DNA of 64,000 nt from Pseudonocardia hierapolitana (GTDB lineage Bacteria > Actinomycetota > Actinomycetes > Mycobacteriales > Pseudonocardiaceae): assembly GCF_007994075.1 (NCBI RefSeq), contig NZ_VIWU01000001.1, forward strand, positions 2,294,001 to 2,358,000. The letters run 5' to 3'. A program made the translations under genes and the position numbers. Positions 42,726-51,219 of this stretch are shown here, piece by piece; the first letter of the stretch is position 1; each line of letters starts with the position of its first letter. A model generated the notes under the pieces. That model searched no databases, had not been told where the DNA came from, and saw nothing but the letters and a program-made list of their open reading frames with translations.

Positions 42726-43815
42726 CTGTCATGCGGCGAGTCGGGTGATCGGAGGGCGGCCGCCGAGGGCGGAGTGGGCGCGTCGAGTGTTGTAGTGCTC
42801 GACCCAGCTGTCCAGGGCGGTGAGCCGGTCGTGGTTGGACAGCCAGGGTTGGGCGTAGGCGAACTCGGTCAGCAGGGTGCGGTTGAGCCGTTCAGCTTTG
42901 CCGTTGGTCCAGGGGCAGCCGGGTTTGGTGAACCGGCGCCGGATCCCGAGCGCGACACACACCGCCCGCCAGTCCTGCCCGATCCGGTAGACCTTGGCGT
43001 TGTCGGTCAGGACCCGCAGCACTCGCACGCCGTGCTCACGGAACCAGGCCACGGCCCGGTGCAGGAACCCGGCGCAGGTGGTGTCGCGTTCGTCGGGCAG
43101 CGCTTCGATGTAGGCCAGCCGGGAGTGGTCATCGACCGCGACGTGCAGGTAGTCGTAGCCGATCCCGCGCCCGATTCCGCGCCCGATTCCGCTCTGGCGG
43201 GCTTCTCGGCGCCCGTGCAGCCGCCAGCCGCCGCCGTCAGGGACCCGGCCCAACTTCTTGACATCGATGTGGATCAGATCCCCGGGGTGGGGGCGTTCGT
43301 AGCGGATCCCGCAGTGGCGGCGCCGGACCGGTGCGCCGGTGATCGGGTCGATCGCGGCCAGGTGCGGCACCTGGTGGCGGGCCAGCACCCGGCCGACGGT
43401 GGAGGCGACCAGGCCGAGCTCGCCGGCCAGGAACACCGCTCCCCGATGCGCGGTGGCTCGCAACTCGAGGATGCGGTCCTCGATCTGTGCGGCGACGCGG
43501 TTCGGGCTGGTGTGCGGCCGCGACGAGCGGTCGGCAAGTCCGTCCCAGCCCTCCTCGCGGTAGCGGCGGACCCACTTGTGCACCGTCGCTCGGGAGACGC
43601 CGAGTTGCTCGGCGATCCGCGCCGCTGGCCACCCGGCGAGGAAGCGTTCGACGATGAGCCGCCGCGCAAAGACGGTGGTGCGGGCGTTACGGTGCGCCAC
43701 GAGGACCTCCTGGGCCTGGAGCGAGTGCGTGAGACACACCCACTCCGCCCGGAGGTCCTCCCTCGATCAAGCCGACACGCTGACCGAACTGTCAACAACG
43801 TCCTGAGTCGCTACA
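42702..43815. mobile_element. IS481-family insertion sequence, complete
   Basis: The 1114-bp element has 28-bp imperfect terminal inverted repeats (42702-42729 and 43788-43815), both starting TGTA and sharing GTTGTTGAC. It is flanked by the 6-bp duplication GCTAGA. It encodes one intact DDE transposase. The insertion lies exactly at the convergent ends of the SARP and MarR genes and destroys neither. Confidence 0.9.
42729..43700 (-). CDS. IS481-family transposase
   Basis: The 323-residue protein has two N-terminal helix-turn-helix segments (IAEQLGVSRATVHKWVRRYREEG and LGLVASTVGRVLARHQ). An integrase core follows with the DDE residues in IHIDVKKL, LTDNAKVY and NGKAERLNRTL. GTG at 43700 has AGGAGG 5 nt upstream. 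A short IGRGIGRGIG duplication lies near the middle. It is full-length and probably active or recently active. Confidence 0.93.
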   Translation of the reverse strand: MAHRNARTTVFARRLIVERFLAGWPAARIAEQLGVSRATVHKWVRRYREEGWDGLADRSSRPHTSPNRVAAQIEDRILELRATAHRGAVFLAGELGLVASTVGRVLARHQVPHLAAIDPITGAPVRRRHCGIRYERPHPGDLIHIDVKKLGRVPDGGGWRLHGRREARQSGIGRGIGRGIGYDYLHVAVDDHSRLAYIEALPDERDTTCAGFLHRAVAWFREHGVRVLRVLTDNAKVYRIGQDWRAVCVALGIRRRFTKPGCPWTNGKAERLNRTLLTEFAYAQPWLSNHDRLTALDSWVEHYNTRRAHSALGGRPPITRLAA

Positions 43816-43821
43816 GCTAGA
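43816..43821. repeat. target-site duplication, right copy
   Basis: GCTAGA contains the TAG stop codon (on the minus strand) of the MarR gene, so the insertion restored that stop exactly. Confidence 0.8.
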
Positions 43822-44299
43822 CGAGGCGGTTGCTGATCCGCTCCAGCATGCGCAGGTCGGCCTCGTCGAGCCGGTTGACGAAGTGGTGCGCGACGCCGCG
43901 CAGGTGGGTGCGCGACGCGGTGCGCAGCCGGTCGAGCCCTGCGTCGGTGAGCCGGGCCGCCACGCCACGCCCGTCGCTCTCGACCGGGCAGCGGGCCACG
44001 AGCCCCCCCTTCTCCAGCCGGTCGACCAGGCGAGTGACGCCCGAGCGGGACAGCAGCACGGCGTCGGCGAGTTCGGTCATCCGCAGCCTGCGGTCGGGCG
44101 CCTCGGCCAGCTGCACGAGCACGTCGTAGGAGGCGAGCGGCAACTGCTGCTCGGCGAGCAGCTCGGCTTCCAGCAGCCGCGTGATGGAGGCGTGCGCCCG
44201 CAGGAACGCCCGCCACGCCGCCAGCTGCTCACGAGTGGGGGCCGACCGCGGCCGCCCCGCGTCGGGCGCCCTGGTCGCCACGGTGTCCGTCACGGGCAA
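43817..44299 (-). CDS. MarR family regulator
   Basis: The 160-residue protein has the MarR winged helix (YDVLVQLAEAPDRRLRMTELADAVLLSRSGVTRLVDRLEKGGLV) and the wing SDGRGVAARLTDAG. It is probably a dimeric repressor. The stop codon lies in the IS481 target duplication. It is divergent from mrp with a 112-bp gap. Its ligand and targets are unknown. Confidence 0.88.
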   Translation of the reverse strand: MPVTDTVATRAPDAGRPRSAPTREQLAAWRAFLRAHASITRLLEAELLAEQQLPLASYDVLVQLAEAPDRRLRMTELADAVLLSRSGVTRLVDRLEKGGLVARCPVESDGRGVAARLTDAGLDRLRTASRTHLRGVAHHFVNRLDEADLRMLERISNRLV

Positions 44300-44411
44300 T
44301 CATGCTACGGAGCCCGGCCGACAAGGGCACGGACGTACAGTGGACGAAGGGGCGCGGGCAGCCGCGCCCGGCAGCGTCGCGCCGTCGATGGAAGGTCCAG
44401 CGGAACCTCTG

Positions 44412-45560
44412 ATGTCCACCACCGAGAGCAGCATCACCGTCGAGCAGGCCGTGCGGGCCGCGCTCGCCACCGTCGACGATCCCGAGATCCACAAGCCGAT
44501 CACCGACCTGGGCATGGTCAAGGGCGTCGAGATCACGCCGGACGGTCGCGCGCTCGTCGCCGTCTACCTCACCGTCGCCGGCTGCCCGATGCGCTCGACG
44601 ATCACGTCCCGGGTCACCGAGGCCGTGTCCAAGGTCGCGGGCGTCACCGGGGTCGAGGTCGAGCTCGACGTGATGAGCGACGAGCAGCGCCACGAGCTGC
44701 GCCGCAGCCTCCGCGGCGACGCGGCCGACCCGGTGATCCCGTTCGCCCAGCCCGGCTCGCTCACCCGCGTCTACTGCGTGGCGTCGGGCAAGGGCGGGGT
44801 CGGCAAGTCGTCGGTCACCGTCAACCTGGCCGCGGCGATGGCCGCCAAGGGCCTGAAGGTCGGCGTGGTGGACGCCGACATCTACGGCCACTCGGTGCCG
44901 CGGATGCTCGGCACGGCCGACCGCCCCACCAAGGTCGACGACATGATCATGCCGCCGCAGGCCCACGGCGTGAAGGTCATCTCGATCGGCATGTTCACCC
45001 CGGGCAACGACGCCGTGGTGTGGCGCGGCCCGATGCTGCACCGGGCCCTGCAGCAGTTCCTCGCCGACGTCTTCTGGGGCGACCTCGACGTCCTGCTGCT
45101 CGACCTGCCGCCCGGCACCGGCGACATCGCCATCTCCACCGCGCAGCTCGTGCCCAACGCGGAGCTGCTGGTCGTCACCACCCCGCAGACGGCCGCGGCC
45201 GAGGTGGCCGAACGCGCAGGCTCGATCGCGCTGCAGACCCGCCAGCGCCTCGCAGGCGTCGTGGAGAACATGTCCTGGATGGAGCTGCCCGACGGCACCC
45301 GCATGGAGGTCTTCGGCTCCGGCGGTGGGCAGACGGTCTCCGACTCCCTCACCCGGACCATCGGTGCCCCCGTGCCGCTGCTCGGTCAGGTGCCGCTCGA
45401 GCCGCGCCTGCGCGAGTGCGGCGACGCAGGCACCCCGATCGTGCTGTCGGAACCGGAGAGCCCGGCGGCCATGGCCCTGCGCGCCGTCGCGGACAAGCTC
45501 ACGGTGCGCTCCCGCGGGCTCGCTGGGCTGAGCCTGAACATCTCCCCCGTGCGCAAGTAG
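44412..45560 (+). CDS. mrp: Mrp/NBP35-type Fe-S carrier ATPase
   Basis: The 382-residue protein has an N-terminal MIP18/DUF59 domain (residues ~1-95). A P-loop ATPase follows with SGKGGVGKSS, VVDADIYGHSVPRML and LDLPPGTGDI. The C-terminal CxxC found in many Mrp proteins is absent (ENMSWMELPDG), as is common in actinobacteria. It is expected to help load Fe-S clusters onto apoproteins. ATG at 44412 is chosen by homology to MIP18 N-termini. It corresponds to Rv1229c in the conserved order. Confidence 0.92.
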   Translation: MSTTESSITVEQAVRAALATVDDPEIHKPITDLGMVKGVEITPDGRALVAVYLTVAGCPMRSTITSRVTEAVSKVAGVTGVEVELDVMSDEQRHELRRSLRGDAADPVIPFAQPGSLTRVYCVASGKGGVGKSSVTVNLAAAMAAKGLKVGVVDADIYGHSVPRMLGTADRPTKVDDMIMPPQAHGVKVISIGMFTPGNDAVVWRGPMLHRALQQFLADVFWGDLDVLLLDLPPGTGDIAISTAQLVPNAELLVVTTPQTAAAEVAERAGSIALQTRQRLAGVVENMSWMELPDGTRMEVFGSGGGQTVSDSLTRTIGAPVPLLGQVPLEPRLRECGDAGTPIVLSEPESPAAMALRAVADKLTVRSRGLAGLSLNISPVRK

Positions 45561-45561
45561 C

Positions 45562-46635
45562 TCACGCGGCGATGCGGTAGGTGCTTCCGCTGCTGCCGGG
45601 CAGCCACGCGTCCGGCAGCGCGGCGGCGAGCGCGTGCTGCGCGCTCCAGCCGGTGCAGTGGGCCGGCACCACCATGGCCGGGGCCAGCTCGGTGAGCGCG
45701 GCGATCGTCGGCGGGATCACCGGCTCGAACGCCGGGCCGGAGAGGTGCAGGCCGCCGAGCAGCGCGCACAGCCGGTCGACGCCGGTGAGCCGCCGCGCGT
45801 GGCGGACGATGTTGATCGCACCCGCGTGCCCGCAGCCGGTGAGCACGACCAGCCCGCGGCCGCGGACGTGCACGACCAGCGCCTGGTCGTCCTGGACGAG
45901 CGGGTCGTGCTCCCAGCCGGAGCCGGTCCAGGCCTGGTGCGGCGACGGCATCCCACGCTCGAACTCGGTGGTGCGGTCGACCTCGCCCGTGATCAGCACG
46001 CACCCGTCGACGAGCAGCGAGGGCTCGCGCCGCTCGATCACCTCGAAGCCCTCGCCCTCCAGTGCGCGCCTGCTCAGCGTGGGCAGGTCGAACACCTCAC
46101 CCCGCGGCGGGACCAGGCGCCTGCGCGTCCACGCGACGGGGTGCAGCACCATCGGCATGGCACGTCGCCCCCGCCTCGCGGCGAGCCCGGCGAGGCCACC
46201 GGCGTGGTCGAAGTGCCCGTGGCTGAGCACGACCCCCTGCACCTCGGACAGGTCGACGCCCATCCGCTCGGCGTTGACGACCATGCCGTCGGGCGACAGT
46301 CCGGTGTCGAACAGGAGCGTCGTCGTGGTCGCGCCGCGGCGGACCGCAACGAGCGCGGCGAACCCGTGCTCGGCGCGCAGCCCGGCGTCGGTGCTCCCGC
46401 CCTCGAACTGCGCCGCGGTCACCCGCCCGTTCCCGAAGTCCGCCCGGGTGACGCGGTCGTCGCCCGCGAGCAGGCCGTCGAAGACGTTGTCGACGAGCGT
46501 GGTGATCCGCACCTCGTCGACGGGCTGCAGGGCGATCGGGTCGACCGCCGCCCCTCCTGCGTTCCTCGGAACGCTCGCGTACACCTCGGCTGCGTTGCCG
46601 CCCTCACACATGGCGGCCACGCTAGCCCGATCCAC
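45562..46635 (-). CDS. MBL-fold metallohydrolase
   Basis: The protein of about 357 residues has the HxHxDH motif SHGHFDHAGG, then GCGHAG and a final conserved His near VPAHCTGW. It resembles the beta-lactamase-fold hydrolases related to the methanopterin/dihydropteroate-type group. GTG at 46635 gives MDRASV; ATG at 46611 is an alternative. The substrate is unknown. It is convergent with mrp, the stops being 1 bp apart. Confidence 0.85.
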   Translation of the reverse strand: MDRASVAAMCEGGNAAEVYASVPRNAGGAAVDPIALQPVDEVRITTLVDNVFDGLLAGDDRVTRADFGNGRVTAAQFEGGSTDAGLRAEHGFAALVAVRRGATTTTLLFDTGLSPDGMVVNAERMGVDLSEVQGVVLSHGHFDHAGGLAGLAARRGRRAMPMVLHPVAWTRRRLVPPRGEVFDLPTLSRRALEGEGFEVIERREPSLLVDGCVLITGEVDRTTEFERGMPSPHQAWTGSGWEHDPLVQDDQALVVHVRGRGLVVLTGCGHAGAINIVRHARRLTGVDRLCALLGGLHLSGPAFEPVIPPTIAALTELAPAMVVPAHCTGWSAQHALAAALPDAWLPGSSGSTYRIAA

Positions 46636-46824
46636 GGCCCGGGGCCCCCTCCCCGTTCGCGTGGGAGATCATCCGCCGGCCGCCGGTGAGATGGCCGCGC
46701 CAGCGGAAGGGGACGTCGTGATGAGCGAGCAGCCGTCCGATCGTCCTGGTCCCCCGGTCCGGCTGCCGCGCGGAGGTGGCTCGCGCCCCGACCTGGTGAC
46801 CGACGCCCCTCGGGCGCCGTCGGA

Positions 46825-48069
46825 TCAGGCGCGGACCGCCTCGGCCCAGATGGCCACGGCCTCGTCCACCTGCTCCGCGGTGACGATCAGCGGCGGGATC
46901 ATCCGCACGACGTTGCCGTGCGGGCCGCAGGTGAGCAGGAGCAGGCCCTTGTCCGCCGCGGCCGCGTGGGCGCGGTTCGCGGCGGCGGTGTCGGGGGCGC
47001 CGTCGGGCGTGCAGAACTCGTTGCCGACCATCAGGCCGAGGCCGCGGACGTCGGCGATGCCCGGGTGGTCGGCCGCCACCTTCTGGAGGCCGTCGCGCAG
47101 GCGCAGGCCCTGGTCGGCCGCGTTGGCGACGAGTCCCTCCCCCTCGATGACGTCGAGCGTGGCGAGCGCGGCGGCGCAGGCCACCGCGTTGCCGCCGTAG
47201 GTGCCGCCCTGCGAGCCCGGCCACGCCTTGGCCATCAGCTCCTCGCTCGCGGCGATGCCGGACAGCGGGAAGCCGCTGGCCAGGCCCTTCGCCGTGATCA
47301 GGACGTCCGGCGTGACGTCGGCGTGCTGGTGGCCCCAGAACTTCCCGGTGCGCCCGAACCCGGTCTGCACCTCGTCGGCGATCAGCAGGATGCCGTGGGC
47401 GTCGGCCCGCTCGCGCAGCCCGGCGAGGAACGCGGGCGGCGTGGGCACGTACCCGCCTTCGCCGAGCACCGGCTCGATGAGGAACGCCGCGACGTCGGCC
47501 GCCGGGGCCGCGGTGACGAGCAGCCGGTCCAGCTCGCGCAGGCAGAACGCGACCGTCTCCTCCTCGCTCCAGCCGTACCGGAACGCGTACGGGAACGGCG
47601 CGAAGGCGACGCCGCCCATGAGCGGCCCGATGCCGGCCCGGATCTTCGCCCCGGAGGTGGTGAGCGCCGCTGCGCCCATCGTGCGGCCGTGGAAACCGCC
47701 GTCGAACGCGACGACCAGCGGGCGCCCGGTGGCGTGGCGGGCGAGCCGCACCGACGCCTCGACCGCCTCGCTCCCGGAGTTCATGAAGAACACGCTGTCC
47801 AGGCCGGCGGGCAGCACGTCCCCCAGCCGCTCGGCCAGCCGCACCAGCGGCTGGTGCATGACGGTCGTGTACTGGCCGTGGATGAGCGTGGCCACCTGCT
47901 CCTGGGCGGCCGCGACGACCCGAGGGTGGCAGTGCCCGGTGCTCGTGACGCCGATCCCGGCCGTGAAGTCGAGGTAGCGGCGGCCGTCGAGGTCGAAGAC
48001 GTGCACACCCTCGCCGCGCGCGACCTGCACGGGCGTCGCCTGCTTGAGCGCCGGTGACAGACGGGCCAT
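46825..48069 (-). CDS. class III PLP-dependent aminotransferase (GabT-like)
   Basis: The 414-residue enzyme shows FMNSGSEAVEASVRLAR, GGFHGRTMGA, LIADEVQTGFGRTG and TAKGLASGFPLSG (PLP lysine), typical of the 4-aminobutyrate/omega-amino acid aminotransferase group. ATG at 48069 follows GAGGAG. The palindrome GATTGTCGACAATC lies ~22 bp before the start. It is likely under the downstream GntR regulator. In this cluster it may transaminate an amino acid or amine released by the amidase. Confidence 0.92.
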   Translation of the reverse strand: MARLSPALKQATPVQVARGEGVHVFDLDGRRYLDFTAGIGVTSTGHCHPRVVAAAQEQVATLIHGQYTTVMHQPLVRLAERLGDVLPAGLDSVFFMNSGSEAVEASVRLARHATGRPLVVAFDGGFHGRTMGAAALTTSGAKIRAGIGPLMGGVAFAPFPYAFRYGWSEEETVAFCLRELDRLLVTAAPAADVAAFLIEPVLGEGGYVPTPPAFLAGLRERADAHGILLIADEVQTGFGRTGKFWGHQHADVTPDVLITAKGLASGFPLSGIAASEELMAKAWPGSQGGTYGGNAVACAAALATLDVIEGEGLVANAADQGLRLRDGLQKVAADHPGIADVRGLGLMVGNEFCTPDGAPDTAAANRAHAAAADKGLLLLTCGPHGNVVRMIPPLIVTAEQVDEAVAIWAEAVRA

Positions 48070-48090
48070 TCCAACTCCTCGAGCTTGTCC

Positions 48091-48104
48091 GATTGTCGAC
48101 AATC
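48091..48104. promoter_or_regulatory. GntR-type operator, copy 1
   Basis: GATTGTCGACAATC is a perfect 14-bp palindrome 22 bp before the aminotransferase ATG. The core ATTGTYGACAAT recurs at 51220-51231. TTGTCGACAA suits an FCD-type GntR dimer. Confidence 0.7.
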
Positions 48105-48144
48105 CTCTCCGATGGAAGCACGCAGGACCGCCCGGGGGCAACCC

Positions 48145-48340
48145 TCAGGCCCGGTCGTACCGGTCACGGGCGGCGAGGATCGGGTCGATCCGTCGCGTGA
48201 CCCACTCGACGAGGACACCCGACGGTGCCGACGAGCTCCGACCCGAGCGGGGTGAGCGAGTACGTCACCTGCGGCGGCACCGTGGGCTCGACCTCGCGCG
48301 CGACGAGGCCGTCGCGCAGTGGCGGTCCGCCGCCTGACTC
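48145..48340 (-). pseudogene. HxlR-family remnant (no N-terminus, frameshifted)
   Basis: The minus strand reads LRDGLVAREVEPTVPPQV and then TYSLTPLGSEL, the C-terminal wing of HxlR regulators. A frameshift follows near 48222, after which the other frame gives GVLVEWVTRRIDPILAARD. No helix-turn-helix part is found upstream. It is a decayed regulator fragment between the aminotransferase and GntR genes. Confidence 0.65.
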
Positions 48341-48361
48341 TCGTCTACTCGGCCTCCACGG

Positions 48362-49042
48362 TCAGGCGGGCACCGCAGGCGGGACCGATGGTTCCGGCGC
48401 CAGTATCCGCTCCACGGCATCGCCCATGTGCGCCTCCAGCACGGCCGCCATCCGCTCGGCGTCGCCGTCGCGCACGGCGTCGCGCAGCGCGCGGTGCTCG
48501 GCGATCAGGGCGCCGGCAGGCGGCAGGGTCTCCTGCAGGGCGGCGAGGCACATCCGGGTCTCGACGAGCAGCGTGTCGGCCATCCGCCGCAGCCGTGGGC
48601 TGCCCGACGCGGCCACGAACTCGGCGTGGAAGGCGTGGTCGGCATCGGCGAGCGCGACGGGGTCGTCGGCGACGGCCTCCATCCGGGCCAGCGCGGCGCT
48701 CAGCCGTTCAGCGGCGGCCGCCCGGTTGCCGGCGAGCAGCAACAGGCCGGCGGCCCGCTCGATCGCGGCGCGGGCGGTGTAGACGTCCCGCACGTCGGCC
48801 GCGTCCAGCTCCCGCACGAAGAGCCCCCGGTGGCGCTCGCTGCGCAGCAGCCCCTCGGCCACGAGCCGCTGCATCGCCTCCCGCAGCGGTCCGCGGCTCA
48901 CCCCGAGCCGTGCGGCGAGCTCGACCTCGCCGAGCTGCGTGCCCGGCGGGAAGGTGCCTCGCATGATCGCCGTGCGGATCCGATCGGCGACGATCGCGGC
49001 CGTGGAACGCCGCTCGACCGGCTCGAGCTCACTGAGGTCCAC
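48362..49042 (-). CDS. GntR family regulator (FCD domain) of the catabolic cluster
   Basis: The 226-residue protein has an N-terminal GntR winged helix (IVADRIRTAIMRGTFPPGTQL, LAARLGVSRGPLREAMQRLVAEGLL). An all-helical FCD ligand domain follows, with His/Asp metal ligands (DADHAFHAEFV). Its start codon lies directly after the dispersed leader element, which provides its GGAGGCGGAG ribosome-binding site. The palindrome ATTGTYGACAAT near two cluster promoters is its probable target. The ligand is probably an organic acid. Confidence 0.9.
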   Translation of the reverse strand: MDLSELEPVERRSTAAIVADRIRTAIMRGTFPPGTQLGEVELAARLGVSRGPLREAMQRLVAEGLLRSERHRGLFVRELDAADVRDVYTARAAIERAAGLLLLAGNRAAAAERLSAALARMEAVADDPVALADADHAFHAEFVAASGSPRLRRMADTLLVETRMCLAALQETLPPAGALIAEHRALRDAVRDGDAERMAAVLEAHMGDAVERILAPEPSVPPAVPA

Positions 49043-49049
49043 TGTGTTC

Positions 49050-49168
49050 TCCGCCTCCGCTCCGCTCCGGCGGGCTCGCGGACCCGGGGAGACGCCGCCT
49101 TGCTCCTCCGGTGCTCGGTCGCTCGTTCCTCGCTCCCTGCGCGCCTCCCCCGCAAGACGGCGGCGGCC
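49050..49168 (-). repeat. dispersed leader element, copy 2 (upstream of GntR)
   Basis: On the minus strand this matches 37972-38099 at roughly 85-90% by eye: GCCGTCTTGC, the GAGCGAGGAACGAGCGACCG loop, GCAAGGCGGC and the GGAGCGGAGCGGAGG tail. As in copy 1, the tail ends a few bases before the start codon (GTG at 49042) and provides the ribosome-binding site. Confidence 0.7.
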
Positions 49169-49199
49169 CGCTCGCTGCTCTGATGTTCATGCCACTCCT

Positions 49200-49913
49200 T
49201 CAGGCTCTGAACAGCGCGCCGAGACCCGGGCGCGGTGAGGCGGAACCCGCAAGGCGCAGACCCTGCCAAACGCTCACCTGGTTGGCCGTGAGCACCGGCT
49301 TGCCGACGCGGGCGTCCAGCGCGTCGAGCAGCCCGATCGTGTGCAACGCGGTGTCGGGCAGCAGCACGGCCTGCGCGTCCGGGTGGTCGGCGGCCGCTGC
49401 GAACTCGAGCACGGTCTCGTTCGGCAGCGTGCCGACCTCGGCTGCGGTGATGATCCCCTTGGCCGAGAGCGAGAGCACCTCGATCCCGGCGGCGCCGAGG
49501 AAAGCGACGAACCGCTCCGCGACGTCGTCGGGGTAGGTGGCGCCCACCGCGACCCTGCTGACGCCCAACCGCGCGCACGCGTCGACGAACGCGAACGACG
49601 TGCTCGACGCCGGCACGCCCGCCACCGCGCCGAGCGCCTCGACCTGGGCCGTGGCGCCGTCCCAGCCGAAGACGAAGCTCCCGCTCGTGCACGCCCAGAC
49701 CACGGAGTCCAGCGGGCCGCCGAGCGCCCGTACGCCGTCGGCCAGCACGTCGTCGCCACCGATGTCGAGCAGTGCGTCCACACGGTGGGCGTCCTCACGC
49801 ATGAGGGTGTGCACCAGCGGCAGCCGCGGACCGCCGAGCAGCGATTCCGCGAGCGGGTAGTCGTCCTCTGCTGAGTAGCCGGGGTAGAGGATCCCGACGG
49901 TGGGGGCGGTCAT
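49200..49913 (-). CDS. Asp/Glu racemase-superfamily protein, one catalytic Cys missing
   Basis: The 237-residue protein has the maleate isomerase/arylmalonate decarboxylase pattern: VGILYPGYSAEDDY, ACTSGSFVFG (first Cys), and VGKPVLTANQVSVW. The second catalytic Cys position reads LLPDTALHTI, without Cys. A one-Cys enzyme could be a decarboxylase rather than an isomerase, or be inactive. It overlaps its paralogue by 4 bp and is coupled to it. Confidence 0.85.
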   Translation of the reverse strand: MTAPTVGILYPGYSAEDDYPLAESLLGGPRLPLVHTLMREDAHRVDALLDIGGDDVLADGVRALGGPLDSVVWACTSGSFVFGWDGATAQVEALGAVAGVPASSTSFAFVDACARLGVSRVAVGATYPDDVAERFVAFLGAAGIEVLSLSAKGIITAAEVGTLPNETVLEFAAAADHPDAQAVLLPDTALHTIGLLDALDARVGKPVLTANQVSVWQGLRLAGSASPRPGLGALFRA

Positions 49914-50674
49914 GCGGCTCCTGGGGTGAGGTGGTCGTGGTTGGCGAGCAGGCTGCCGCCGCCCACCGCGTCGCGGCCCATGGCGCGCAGCGCGGCCCAC
50001 ATGGTGACCTGGTTGGCGGTGAGCACCGGCTTGCCGAGCGCCTGCTCGAGGGGCTCGATGAGGTCGTAGGTCGGCACGTTCGTGCAGCTGATGAACAGCG
50101 CCTCGGCGGCGGGGTTGTCGGCGGCGCGGACGATCTCCACCACCTCCGAGTACTTGACCCGCCAGATGTTGCCCAGCAGGCCGAGGCCCTCGCTCGACAC
50201 GGTGCTGATGCCGTGCTCGGCGAGGTAGCCGACCAGACGGCGCGTGACGGGTTCGACGTACGGGGTGGCGATCGCGAGCCGGGAGACGCCGAGCAGCTTC
50301 AGCGCGGAGATCAGCGCCCCCGATGTGGTGCGCGCGACGGGAGCGCCTGCGTCCTCCATCGTGCGGCGGAGAACCTCCTCGCCCGCGGCGCCCTCGACGA
50401 AGCTGCCTGACGTGCAGGCGTAGATGACGACGCCGGGCTCGGGGGTGAGCACGTCCCGGGTGGCCCGGCGCACCGCGCGGCGGTCGCCGCAGGCCACGGC
50501 CATCTCGACGGTGACCGGGGTGGTGAAGAACGGCAGGCGGGTGAGGTAGAGCGACACGTCCTCGGGCGCCCATCGCCACAACTCGCGGTCGAGGGCGAAG
50601 TCGAACGGGGCCACCACTCCGATCCCCTGCTGGTGGTCGGGCTCGGTGAGACCGACCGAGAGCTCGGTGGGCAC
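49910..50674 (-). CDS. maleate cis-trans isomerase-like protein
   Basis: The 254-residue protein carries both catalytic cysteines of the Asp/Glu racemase superfamily, YACTSGSFVEG and ISCTNVPTYD, and GKPVLTANQVTMWAALR. It is the full two-Cys partner of the adjacent one-Cys paralogue. A maleate or related dicarboxylate isomerisation is likely. It follows DUF3830 by 6 bp, within one operon transcribed from the 51.2-kb operator region. Confidence 0.9.
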   Translation of the reverse strand: MPTELSVGLTEPDHQQGIGVVAPFDFALDRELWRWAPEDVSLYLTRLPFFTTPVTVEMAVACGDRRAVRRATRDVLTPEPGVVIYACTSGSFVEGAAGEEVLRRTMEDAGAPVARTTSGALISALKLLGVSRLAIATPYVEPVTRRLVGYLAEHGISTVSSEGLGLLGNIWRVKYSEVVEIVRAADNPAAEALFISCTNVPTYDLIEPLEQALGKPVLTANQVTMWAALRAMGRDAVGGGSLLANHDHLTPGAA

Positions 50675-50680
50675 GGCGTG

Positions 50681-51175
50681 CTACCCGAGCCGCTCGTACA
50701 CCAGGCGCTCGCCGACGCTGCCGGAGCGCCAGACGTCGTGGCACGCCTCGGCCATCGCGTCGAGCCCCTCGGTGATCGTGGCGTAGACGTTGCCCGGAAC
50801 CCAGCCGATGTCCCCGTTGATCAGCAGGTTGTTCCGGCCGTAGAAGATCGCGAGGTCGATGGCGCCCTCGTCCTGGTCGATCCCCTGGTCGGTCTTGAAC
50901 GCGCTGTCGAGCACGCCACCGGCGAAGTCGAACAGCACGACGTCGCCGGGGATCGGCGTGACGGTCGGGTTCTCCCGGCCGATCTCCGCGAACCGGGGCA
51001 CCATCGTGTACACCTCGTTGCGCGCGTACTTCGCGTGCTGCGCGTCACCTGCCAGCGGGCCGTCCTCGAGAGCGCGCCACACCGCGGCGGTGGTGCGCGG
51101 CGCCTCCTTCTCCAGCAGCTCAGCCACGCAGGACACGCCACGGCGGGCGAGGCTGATGCGGAGGAACTTCGACAT
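50681..51175 (-). CDS. DUF3830 protein
   Basis: The 164-residue protein shows the DUF3830 pattern (MSKFLRISLARRGVSCVAELLEKEAP, TAAVWRALEDGPL, HAKYARNEVY, FYGRNNLLINGDIGWVPGNVYATI), a cyclophilin-like beta-barrel. DUF3830 genes often accompany amidases and Asp/Glu racemases in catabolic clusters, as here. The molecular role is unknown. It is the first gene of the minus-strand operon, with the GntR-type palindrome 45 bp upstream. Confidence 0.85.
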   Translation of the reverse strand: MSKFLRISLARRGVSCVAELLEKEAPRTTAAVWRALEDGPLAGDAQHAKYARNEVYTMVPRFAEIGRENPTVTPIPGDVVLFDFAGGVLDSAFKTDQGIDQDEGAIDLAIFYGRNNLLINGDIGWVPGNVYATITEGLDAMAEACHDVWRSGSVGERLVYERLG

Positions 51176-51219
51176 GAGGCCGCTCCCGGCGTCAGAGGGG
51201 GGATACCGCGGCGCCGCGG

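Noticed and set aside
46721..47200. Plus-strand ATG at 46721 after GGAAGGGG (MSEQPSDRPGPPVRLPRG...)
   Set aside because: The frame runs mostly antisense to the well-supported aminotransferase and matches no family. It could be the start of a gene cut off by the cluster insertion, but this cannot be supported.
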